The notes under the pieces: model-generated
The model's input: the letters and a program-made list of their open reading frames with translations, nothing else
Database searches by the model: none
Told to the model about the DNA's origin: nothing
NCBI GenBank assembly: GCA_045546275.1
Contig: JAZQCM010000014.1
Coordinates: 186,001-250,000 of the forward strand
Direction of reading: 5' to 3'
DNA from: RGIG1927 sp045546275
GTDB taxonomy: Bacteria > Bacillota > Clostridia > UMGS1883
DNA length: 64,000 nucleotides
Translations under genes and position numbers: made by a program
Shown here: positions 5,581-12,788 of the stretch, piece after piece
Numbering within the stretch: the first letter of the stretch is position 1
How the letters are laid out: every line of letters starts with the position of its first letter

Positions 5581-7686
5581 CTATTCTGTTTGCCATTCGC
5601 TACTTGGTATAACTTCTGCATCACATAACGGCACTAATCTAGATAAGTTATCCCAAACCATAACCTTTATTTCATCTATATCGCCGTTAAGAGTCGCAGA
5701 AACACCTTGCGTAGTTTGTACTATATCAACCAATCTGTTGTCATTATACCCCGCAACGATTATCGTGTAATCACCTTCTATATTATAGATATTAGATATT
5801 ACATTAAATTGTGAGCCACTTGCATTAACCTGTGATTCAATATACGGGTCTGAAACTTTCCAATAAGCATATAGAGTTACATCTCCGTCATAAGAGAAAT
5901 TTTCTCCAACAGCCCATCTTGACATACTTGCATCAGGGGAGGTTGCCCATCCCCAAAATATATATCCCGCACGAGTAGGCTGGGTATTGCTTAAATTAGT
6001 ATCTTGGCCGTGTATTTTGTTTTGAGGGGCGGGAGCTCCCATACCTCCATTAGCATCATATGTTATTGTATAATTGGGTAGCCAAAAAGCATATAAAGTT
6101 ATATCCCCATCATAAGAGAAAATTTCTCCTGCAGCCCATCTTGACATACTTGCATCAGGGGAGGTTGCCCATCCCCAGAAAGTAAAACCATCCCTAACAG
6201 GCTGAACGATGCTTAAATTAGTATTTTGACCATATGTTTTAATTTGCGAAGATGGAGCCCCTGTGCCACCATTAGCATCATATGTTATTGTGTAATATTT
6301 TGGCTTCCAATAAGCATATAGAGTTACATCTCCGTCATAAGAGAAATTTTCTCCAACAGCCCACCTTGACATACTCGCATCAGGAGAAGTTGCCCACCCC
6401 CAGAATATATAGTCTTCACGAGTTGGTTGTAGGCTACTTAAATTAATATCTTGACCGTGAATTTTTGTTTGAGTGCTTGGTGGATTAATACCTCCATTAG
6501 CATCATATGTTATTGTATATGTTTTTATTTTCCAAAAAGCATATAAAGTTATATCCCCATCATAAGAAAAATTTTCCCCAACAGCCCATCTTGACATACT
6601 TGCATCAGGGGAGGTTGCCCATCCCCAAAATATATATCCATCACGGGTAGGTTGAACAGTACTTAAATTAGTATCTTGACCCTGTATTTTTTTCTGAGAG
6701 GACGGGGCACCAGTTCCTCCATTGGCATCATATATTATTGTATAAGTATTTACTGCATAAATATCAGGTTTATAGGCACCTTCACTTGAATTACCTGCAG
6801 CATCCTCTGCATAAATATGAACACTGTAATACCCAGCACCACCATAATCGCTTGTTTTTATTTCAATGCTAAAAGTGCCATTTGAAGCAGGAACCCTATA
6901 TCCTTTATTTCCTCCAGGTCCCCATACATTTATCCACGCACTAACAACACCAACATTGTCATCCATGTTGCATTCTACAGTAAATGAATCACCAGAAAGG
7001 TTCTTTACTGCTATTTCACCATCTGTTATAGTCGGTGCTTCTGTATCAGGGGGAGTTTCTATTTCAAGATTTACCGAGTAGGAAATTGATGCTGAACCTA
7101 TAGGATATCCGCCTGCGCTTGCCTGTAATGAGTTTCCTATTCGTGTGTAACCACTTGGACAGGGATTAACACTACAGTCAAAACTAAACGAACTTCCATA
7201 GTGAATTCCCATATGAAGATGATTCGCATACGCTGTTTCGCTATTATAACCCGAACCACCTACTGCGCCTATTTGAGTATTAACGCCAACAGATTGCCCT
7301 TTCTCTGACACATCAATTCGACTTAAATGCATATATATAGAAAAATATCCATCATTATGATTAATTATAACATATCTTCCGTATGAGCCACTTGTACTAT
7401 TATGAATTTCAGAAACTGTTCCTTTTCGAGTCGGATAAACGGATGTCCCTTTACTCGCTCCTATATCCACACCTCTATGGTAGCCATTATAGCTCCCTCC
7501 ACGATAGCCATAGGAAGAAGTAATCATAGAATATGCAGATGAAGTAGATGAGTAACCATGCAATGGCCAATACCAAGTGGCTCCAGTTATATTTCCATCA
7601 TAATCACCCATAGCAGCAAAGCTAATTGTTGGTATAAGTGCCAATAATATTGTAATAGTTAAAAGAATAGAAATTACTCGCTTCAA
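5581..7686 (-). CDS. Secreted M23 metallopeptidase with four InlB-type repeats
   Basis: Signal peptide at residues 1-25 (MKRVISILLTITILLALIP, then ISFA), then an M23/LytM zinc peptidase domain (about 40-175) with ligands H70-x3-D74 (YHRGVD) and H156-L-H158. M23 enzymes cut peptidoglycan cross-links. Next comes an Ig-like domain with DDNVGVVSAWINVW (about 215-310), then four Listeria-Bacteroides InlB repeats at about 315-386, 390-461, 465-535 and 538-610, each with a near-identical SPDASMSRWA core. The C-terminal module (about 626-695) ends in MVWDNLSRLVPLC and recurs in two other secreted proteins of this window. Start is TTG after TGGGGGT. The gene lies between two copies of the pfkA terminator repeat, suggesting insertion. 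Confidence 0.9.
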   Translation of the reverse strand: MKRVISILLTITILLALIPTISFAAMGDYDGNITGATWYWPLHGYSSTSSAYSMITSSYGYRGGSYNGYHRGVDIGASKGTSVYPTRKGTVSEIHNSTSGSYGRYVIINHNDGYFSIYMHLSRIDVSEKGQSVGVNTQIGAVGGSGYNSETAYANHLHMGIHYGSSFSFDCSVNPCPSGYTRIGNSLQASAGGYPIGSASISYSVNLEIETPPDTEAPTITDGEIAVKNLSGDSFTVECNMDDNVGVVSAWINVWGPGGNKGYRVPASNGTFSIEIKTSDYGGAGYYSVHIYAEDAAGNSSEGAYKPDIYAVNTYTIIYDANGGTGAPSSQKKIQGQDTNLSTVQPTRDGYIFWGWATSPDASMSRWAVGENFSYDGDITLYAFWKIKTYTITYDANGGINPPSTQTKIHGQDINLSSLQPTREDYIFWGWATSPDASMSRWAVGENFSYDGDVTLYAYWKPKYYTITYDANGGTGAPSSQIKTYGQNTNLSIVQPVRDGFTFWGWATSPDASMSRWAAGEIFSYDGDITLYAFWLPNYTITYDANGGMGAPAPQNKIHGQDTNLSNTQPTRAGYIFWGWATSPDASMSRWAVGENFSYDGDVTLYAYWKVSDPYIESQVNASGSQFNVISNIYNIEGDYTIIVAGYNDNRLVDIVQTTQGVSATLNGDIDEIKVMVWDNLSRLVPLCDAEVIPSSEWQTE
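5850..6745 (-). repeat. Four tandem coding repeats (InlB type, about 216-229 bp units)
   Basis: The DNA of the four repeats is highly similar, with the block around CATCTTGACATACTTGCATC recurring near 5914, 6142, 6370 (one base changed) and 6590. Such near-identity at DNA level indicates recent duplication or gene conversion and makes copy number likely to vary between strains. Confidence 0.85.
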
Positions 7687-7724
7687 AATTTAAACCCCCA
7701 TAATTTAAAAAGTGCATAACCCAT

Positions 7725-7898
7725 ATTACAGGGCTATAACACAAGGGGACGGTTCTGCCGTGCTCTTGTGTTTAACATATTCTTGAACGCCTTACACATA
7801 TATAACTCTCTTAAAACATAAAATTAGACAAAAATTTTCAAATTTTTATAAAATCAAGAAAGCCACATGGTTTTGTTGTGTTTGGTACGCCCTGTAAT
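7725..7898 (-). other. Structured leader of the M23 gene bounded by a 10-bp inverted repeat
   Basis: This 305-base gap (7687-7991) between the M23 gene and pfkA holds no gene. The leftward promoter at 7902-7929 gives a leader of about 210 nucleotides. In it ATTACAGGGC (7725-7734) pairs exactly with GCCCTGTAAT (7889-7898), and inside lies a hairpin AACACAAG...CTTGTGTT (7738-7772) with an inner ACGG/CCGT stem. The hairpin sequence contains GGGGACGGTTCTGCCGT, a type of dispersed repeat I associate with Clostridia. It could be a repeat insertion or a regulatory RNA structure; I do not recognise a known riboswitch. Confidence 0.45.
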
Positions 7899-7901
7899 TT
7901 A

Positions 7902-7929
7902 ATTATAAAATGTGCAAAACAATTGTCAA
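7902..7929 (-). promoter_or_regulatory. Promoter of the M23 peptidase gene
   Basis: Minus strand TTGACA (7929-7924), 16-bp spacer, TATAAT (7907-7902). It lies directly downstream of the pfkA terminator and about 216 bases before the TTG start. Confidence 0.65.
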
Positions 7930-7942
7930 TAGTAAAACGCAA

Positions 7943-7989
7943 AACAAAAACCCCTTTTCACAGGAAAAGGGGTTTAATTGACTTAAATT
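7943..7989 (-). terminator. pfkA terminator, right copy of the 47-bp direct repeat
   Basis: Stem AAACCCCTTTTC/GAAAAGGGGTTT (7948-7959 with 7964-7975), followed on the minus strand by five T residues. The repeat runs up to 3 bases from the pfkA stop codon and matches 5448-5494 at 46 of 47 positions. Confidence 0.85.
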
Positions 7990-7991
7990 AA

Positions 7992-9113
7992 TTAGTCACC
8001 GAAGCATACGCCGAGAGCCTTAGCCATCTGAACAAGTTCGCCGTTGGGGTCAACGTTCTTAGTCTTCTGACCAATAACGTCTTCCAAGGAAGCGTATGTC
8101 ATGCTGTCGCCGTGAAGAGCTACGATGTTACCGAACTTACCTTCCATAGCCAACTCAACAGCTGCATAGCCGTAACGAGAAGAAAGAACTCTGTCGTGAC
8201 CGGATGTGTTACCACCACGCTGTGTGTGACCTAAGATTGTGGAACGAGCTTCTGTGCCGCAAAGAGCTTCGAGCTGATCAGCAACAATTGCACTTACACC
8301 ACCAAGACGGATAGCATCGGGAGAATCCTCACGAATCTTGGAAATAACAATGTCACCGCCAAGAGGCTTAGCGCCTTCTGCAACAGCAACGATTGCAAAG
8401 TCCTTACCATTAGCCATGTCAGATTTAATCTTTTCAGCAACCTTATTGATATCATAGGGGATTTCGGGAAGGAGGATAACGTCAGCTGCACCTGCGATAC
8501 CGCCGTGAAGTGTGAGCCAGCCTGCGCCTCTGCCCATGATTTCAACACACATAATTCTGCCGTGGGACTTAGCTGTTGTACGAATTCTGTCGAAAGAATC
8601 AGTTACAACGCTGATAGCTGTATCAAAACCGAATGTATAATCTGTTTCAGCAAGGTCGTTGTCGATAGTCTTGGGGATACCGATAACGTTAACACCCTTT
8701 CTGGAGAAGTCACGACCGGAAGTGAGAGTGCCGTCGCCACCTAAAATGAAGAGAGCGTCAATGCCAGCTTCCTTAAGGTTTTCAACTGCAACGTCGGAAA
8801 CGTCGTGATACATAATCTTACCGTCTTTGTCACGAACAATGTTATCATTTTCGTCACGGATGGGGTAAATGAAAAGGTTGTCCTTGTTAGAGGACTTAAG
8901 AATTGTGCCGCCTTCGGAAAGAATTTCCTGAACATTGTCAAGTGTGAGCGGAACAAAATCCTTATGGTAAAGGCCGTGGTAGCCTTTTCTGATACCAACA
9001 ACTTCAAGACCATATTTTACGATGGCTGTTTTAACAACTGCACGGATAACTGCGTTAAGACCGGGGCAGTCGCCGCCGCCTGTAAGAATGGCAACTTTTT
9101 TAATCTGACTCAT
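7992..9113 (-). CDS. pfkA: 6-phosphofructokinase
   Basis: The enzyme phosphorylates fructose 6-phosphate, the committing step of glycolysis. The 373 residues include the N-terminal GGGDCPGLNAVIR loop, FILGGDGTLTSG, the catalytic PKTIDNDLAETDYTFGFDTA and the substrate-binding MGRGAGWLTLHGG. At the position equivalent to E. coli Gly104 this protein has Gly (GGDGT), which favours ATP, while at Gly124 it has Lys (PKTIDND), normally seen in pyrophosphate enzymes. This Gly/Lys combination is known in ATP-dependent group III enzymes such as that of Streptomyces, so ATP use is the better guess. Well spaced promoter (9160-9188) and terminator make it monocistronic. Confidence 0.93.
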   Translation of the reverse strand: MSQIKKVAILTGGGDCPGLNAVIRAVVKTAIVKYGLEVVGIRKGYHGLYHKDFVPLTLDNVQEILSEGGTILKSSNKDNLFIYPIRDENDNIVRDKDGKIMYHDVSDVAVENLKEAGIDALFILGGDGTLTSGRDFSRKGVNVIGIPKTIDNDLAETDYTFGFDTAISVVTDSFDRIRTTAKSHGRIMCVEIMGRGAGWLTLHGGIAGAADVILLPEIPYDINKVAEKIKSDMANGKDFAIVAVAEGAKPLGGDIVISKIREDSPDAIRLGGVSAIVADQLEALCGTEARSTILGHTQRGGNTSGHDRVLSSRYGYAAVELAMEGKFGNIVALHGDSMTYASLEDVIGQKTKNVDPNGELVQMAKALGVCFGD

Positions 9114-9159
9114 ATTTAAATACCTCCGTAAAAAATATTAACAATAGCTTTGCCTCATA

Positions 9160-9188
9160 ATTGTACTATAAAACTTTTGATTATGCAA
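9160..9188 (-). promoter_or_regulatory. Promoter of pfkA
   Basis: Minus strand TTGCAT (9188-9183), 17-bp spacer, TACAAT (9165-9160), about 47 bases upstream of the ATG. Confidence 0.6.
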
Positions 9189-9223
9189 GAAAAATTTTAA
9201 TAATTACCCAAATAATGTTTTTA

Positions 9224-9252
9224 TTGATTTTTTTTGTATAATACCTTATAAT
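9224..9252 (+). promoter_or_regulatory. Promoter of glnS
   Basis: TTGATT (9224-9229), 17-bp spacer, TATAAT (9247-9252), 35 bases before the glnS ATG. Confidence 0.7.
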
Positions 9253-9287
9253 ATAAATGTTAAGCAAAAGAAAGGAGCTATGGAAAA

Positions 9288-10946
9288 ATGGAAGAGAGAA
9301 AATCATCAAATTTTATCCATGACATTATTGATGCCGACTTGGCGGAAGGCAGGGAAAATGAGGTTCACACACGTTTTCCTCCCGAGCCTAACGGTTATCT
9401 TCATATAGGCAGTGCAAAGGCTATTTACATTAACCACACTGCAGCAAAGAAGTACGGCGGTAAGTTCAACCTTCGTTACGATGACACTAACCCTGTAAGG
9501 GAAGACGACGAGTACGTAAGAGCAATCGAGGAAGACCTTCGTTGGCTCGGTGCTGACCCCACAGGTGGTATTTTCTACGGCTCGGACTATTTTGACAAGT
9601 GCTACGAATTTGCTGTAAAGCTCATAAAAGAGGGCAAGGCGTTTGTGTGCGACTTAACACCCGAGGAAATGAGCGAATACCGTGGTGTGCCCACTTTTCC
9701 CGGTAAGGAAAGCCCCTATAAAAACAGAAGCGTTGAAGAAAACCTTGACTTGTTTGAACGAATGAAGAACGGTGAATTTAAGGACGGGGAAAGAACACTC
9801 CGTGCAAAGATTGACATGTCTTCTCCCAATATGAACATGCGTGACCCTGTTATTTACCGAATTAAGCACGCTGAGCATCACCGTCAGGGCAACAAGTGGT
9901 GCATTTACCCCATGTACGACTTTGCTCATCCCATTCAGGACGCATTGGAGGGTATTACACATTCACTTTGCTCTATTGAATTTGCAAATCATCGCCCCCT
10001 TTACGACTGGGTTATTGAAAACGTTGGCTTTGACCACGACCCCCATCAGTATGAGTTTGCTCGACTTAACATGACCTATACTGTTATGAGTAAGCGTTAT
10101 CTTCGTAAGTTGGTTGAAACAAAGAACGTTGACGGTTGGGACGACCCCAGAATGCCCACTCTTTCAGGTCTCAGAAGACGTGGCTACACACCTAGTGCAA
10201 TTTTTGACTTTATTGAAAGAAGCGGTGTTGCACGAAGCGAAGCAATGGCAGATATTAACCTTCTTGAATACTGCATTTGCGAAGAGTTGAACGAAAGTGC
10301 TGAAAGAAGAGTTTGTGTAACAGAACCCTTAGAGGTTGAAATTACCAACTATCCCGAGGATAAGGTTGAATACTTTGAGCTTTCAAACCATCCCAAAAAA
10401 CCTGAAAAAGGCACAAGAAAGCTTCCCTTTACAAACAAGGTTTACATTGAAAAGAGCGATTTTATGGAAGAGCCTGTGCCCGGTTTTCAGCGCCTTAAGC
10501 CTGACGGCGAAGTGCGACTTATGGGTGCATATATCATAAAGTGCAACGAAGTTGTAAAGGATGATGAGGGCAATGTTGTAAAGCTTCTTTGCACAGCGGA
10601 CCTTGTTACCGGCAACGGAAAGAGAGAAGAAGGCCCCAAGGTTAAGGGCACTATCCACTGGCTTTCCAAGGAGCATGCGCTTGATAGAGAAGTAAGAATT
10701 TACAACAACATTTTCAACAAGGAAAACGTTGCAACTCTTCTGGAGGACGAAAACTTTGAGGAGTTCTTAAACCCCGACAGCCTTGAAATTTTACCAAATG
10801 CAAAAATTGAAGAAAGCCTTAAGGACGCTAAGGTTGGTGAAAAGTTCCAGTTTGTGAGAATGGGTTACTTTACACTTGACTCAAAATGCGAAAACGTGTT
10901 CAACAGAACAGTTGCACTTAAGACAGGCTTTAAACCTGCAAAATAA
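9288..10946 (+). CDS. glnS: Glutaminyl-tRNA synthetase
   Basis: Class I synthetase charging tRNA-Gln directly with glutamine. The 552 residues show the HIGH motif as PPEPNGYLHIGSAKAI (about residue 33), the GlnRS-typical LRYDDTNP, the GlnRS/GluRS discriminating region CSIEFANHRPLYDW, and the KMSKS equivalent VMSKRYLRKL. The C-terminal half is the two-beta-barrel anticodon-binding domain (LPFTNKVYIEKSDF) characteristic of GlnRS. The ATG follows AAAGGAG. gltX follows 73 bases downstream, with a two-hairpin repeat between. Direct GlnRS is uncommon among Firmicutes, most of which use GatCAB transamidation. Confidence 0.96.
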   Translation: MEERKSSNFIHDIIDADLAEGRENEVHTRFPPEPNGYLHIGSAKAIYINHTAAKKYGGKFNLRYDDTNPVREDDEYVRAIEEDLRWLGADPTGGIFYGSDYFDKCYEFAVKLIKEGKAFVCDLTPEEMSEYRGVPTFPGKESPYKNRSVEENLDLFERMKNGEFKDGERTLRAKIDMSSPNMNMRDPVIYRIKHAEHHRQGNKWCIYPMYDFAHPIQDALEGITHSLCSIEFANHRPLYDWVIENVGFDHDPHQYEFARLNMTYTVMSKRYLRKLVETKNVDGWDDPRMPTLSGLRRRGYTPSAIFDFIERSGVARSEAMADINLLEYCICEELNESAERRVCVTEPLEVEITNYPEDKVEYFELSNHPKKPEKGTRKLPFTNKVYIEKSDFMEEPVPGFQRLKPDGEVRLMGAYIIKCNEVVKDDEGNVVKLLCTADLVTGNGKREEGPKVKGTIHWLSKEHALDREVRIYNNIFNKENVATLLEDENFEEFLNPDSLEILPNAKIEESLKDAKVGEKFQFVRMGYFTLDSKCENVFNRTVALKTGFKPAK

Positions 10947-10951
10947 AAATA

Positions 10952-10999
10952 CACCTCATCCGTCAGTCTTTGGCTGACACCTTCTCCTCGCGAGAAGGC
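10952..10999. repeat. Two-hairpin intergenic repeat, copy 1 (glnS-gltX)
   Basis: CACCTCATCC is followed by a first hairpin (GTCAG...CTGAC) and a second (CCTTCTC...GAGAAGG), ending about 10 bases before the gltX ribosome site. Related copies lie at 12672-12720 and 17469-17500. It may act as a structural element or attenuator between the two synthetase genes. Confidence 0.75.
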
Positions 11000-11019
11000 T
11001 GATAGGAAGGAGATAAACT

Positions 11020-12666
11020 ATGGATTACAATAAGTTAGCGGAATTATTATTCCCCGATATTGATTGTGATATTGATTTTTATGAAAACAAGTACCCCAGG
11101 CGCAATTTGCCCGAAGGTGCAAGAGTAACCCGTTTGGGTCCCAGCCCCACAGGCTTTATCCATTTAGGCAACCTTTACGGCGCACTTGTTGACGAACGCC
11201 TTGCCCATCAGTCGGGCGGTGTGTTCTTCCTTAGAATTGAAGACACCGACAACAAGCGTGAGGTTGAAGGTGCAGTTGATATTATTATTAACTCCCTTAA
11301 ATACTTTAACGTAAACTTCGACGAAGGTGCTACCCATGATGGTGACAATGGCATTTACGGTCCTTACCGCCAGAGACAGAGAAGAGATATTTACCGCACC
11401 TTTGCAAAAAATCTTACCAGGAAGGGTCTTTGCTATCCTTGCTTCTGCAGTGAAGAAGAAAATGAACAAAGACGAAATAAGCAGGAGGCTATAAAGGCAA
11501 ACCCCGGCTACTACGGGCAGTGGGCAACTTGCCGAAACCTTTCCTATGAAGAAGTTGAAGAAAAGGTTAAAAACGGCGAAAGCTATGTAATGCGTTTCCG
11601 TGCTCCCGAGGGCAGCACAAGAACAATTGAAGTTGAGGACGAAATCCGCGGCACATTAAAAATGCCCGAAAACGAAATGAACTTCGTTGTTTTAAAGAGT
11701 GATGGCATCCCCACATATCACTTTGCTCACCTTGTTGACGACTATTTAATGGGCACAACCCATGTTGTACGTGGCGAAGAGTGGCTTGCAACACTTCCTT
11801 ATCATCATCAGCTTTTCGAAGCCTTTGGTTTTAAAATTCCCGTGTACTGCCACACTGCAGTGCTCATGAAGATAGATAGTGAAACACAGGTAAAGAGAAA
11901 GCTTTCCAAGCGTAAGGACCCCGAATTTTCTCTTGATTTCTACAAGAGCGAGGGTTATTTGCCCGAAGCTGTTTGGGAATATCTTTTAACTGTATTAAAC
12001 TCCAACTTTGAAGAGTGGAGAAGGGACAACCCCGACGAAGATGCTCATAACTTCAAGTTCACAACACAGAAAATGAGCGTTTCGGGTGCACTTTTTGACA
12101 CAGACAAGCTTGCTGACGTTTCCAAAAACTACATTGCAAAGCTTCCCGGTCAGGTAGTTTACGACAACTTAACTGCATGGGCAAAGGAATGTGACGAGGA
12201 GTACTACAACCTTCTCACCAAAAATCCCGAATTTACACTTAACATGATTAATATTGGCCGTGGTGGCGAAAAACCCAGAAAGGATATTTCCTGCTGGCGC
12301 CAGAGTAAGGAATTTTTCGCATTCATGTTCCCCGAAACCTTTAAAATGGAAGATAGCTTCCCCGAAAACGTTTCTGAGGAGGACAGAAAAGCAATCCTTA
12401 CAAAGTATGTTGAAACCTATGACCACAGCGCAGTTAAGGAAGACTGGTTCCCTGCACTTCGTCAGATGGGCGAAGAAATGGGCTATGCACCAAAGCCTCA
12501 GCTTTACAAAAAGAACCCCGAAATGTACAAGGGTCATGTAGGCGATGTGGGTGCTGTTGTGAGAGTTGCTTTGACAGGCAGAATGAATGCTCCCGACATT
12601 TGGGAAATTCAGCAGGTATTAGGTGAAGAGGAAACACTCAGAAGAATAAAGAACGCTTTAAACTGA
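11020..12666 (+). CDS. gltX: Glutamyl-tRNA synthetase (non-canonical long form)
   Basis: Charges tRNA-Glu with glutamate. Class I motifs are HIGH as LGPSPTGFIHLGNLYGAL (about 44) and KMSKS as RKLSKRKDPEFSL (about 295). FFLRIEDTDNKREVEGAVD is the usual glutamate-site region. At 548 residues it is longer than the typical bacterial enzyme (about 480), with a 40-residue N-terminal extension before the catalytic fold. The ATG follows GGAAGGAG. The C-terminal residues appear changed by insertion of a short repeat that duplicated the last 17 bases (see 12643-12743). Probably co-transcribed with glnS. Confidence 0.94.
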   Translation: MDYNKLAELLFPDIDCDIDFYENKYPRRNLPEGARVTRLGPSPTGFIHLGNLYGALVDERLAHQSGGVFFLRIEDTDNKREVEGAVDIIINSLKYFNVNFDEGATHDGDNGIYGPYRQRQRRDIYRTFAKNLTRKGLCYPCFCSEEENEQRRNKQEAIKANPGYYGQWATCRNLSYEEVEEKVKNGESYVMRFRAPEGSTRTIEVEDEIRGTLKMPENEMNFVVLKSDGIPTYHFAHLVDDYLMGTTHVVRGEEWLATLPYHHQLFEAFGFKIPVYCHTAVLMKIDSETQVKRKLSKRKDPEFSLDFYKSEGYLPEAVWEYLLTVLNSNFEEWRRDNPDEDAHNFKFTTQKMSVSGALFDTDKLADVSKNYIAKLPGQVVYDNLTAWAKECDEEYYNLLTKNPEFTLNMINIGRGGEKPRKDISCWRQSKEFFAFMFPETFKMEDSFPENVSEEDRKAILTKYVETYDHSAVKEDWFPALRQMGEEMGYAPKPQLYKKNPEMYKGHVGDVGAVVRVALTGRMNAPDIWEIQQVLGEEETLRRIKNALN

Positions 12667-12743
12667 ATTGACACCTCATCCACCGCTAGAAGCGGTCCCC
12701 CTTCTCCTCAAGGAGAAGGCAGTGAGAGAATAAAGAACGCTTT
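12643..12743 (+). repeat. Two-hairpin repeat, copy 2, with 17-bp flanking duplication
   Basis: The 17 bases AGAATAAAGAACGCTTT occur at 12643-12659 and again at 12727-12743. Between them lie 67 bases containing CACCTCATCC, hairpin ACCGCT/AGCGGT and hairpin CTTCTCCTC/GGAGAAG. Read through the second copy, the original gene would have ended Arg-Ile-Lys-Asn-Ala-Leu-stop; the present gene ends Ala-Leu-Asn-stop. This is the expected footprint of a small mobile element insertion with target duplication. Confidence 0.8.
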
Positions 12744-12745
12744 GT

Positions 12746-12778
12746 AAAAAAGTGGGTTGCAACGCAACCCACTTTTTT
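12746..12778 (+). terminator. Terminator of the glnS-gltX unit
   Basis: Fifteen-base-pair stem AAAAAAGTGGGTTGC/GCAACCCACTTTTTT with a 3-base loop, ending just before the ribosome site of the next gene. It would work in both directions. Confidence 0.85.
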
Positions 12779-12788
12779 GAGGTAAGTT

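Noticed and set aside
5850..6745. Regular repeats considered as a CRISPR array
   Set aside because: Units are 216-229 bp, in frame and encode InlB-type protein repeats; no short repeats with unique spacers.
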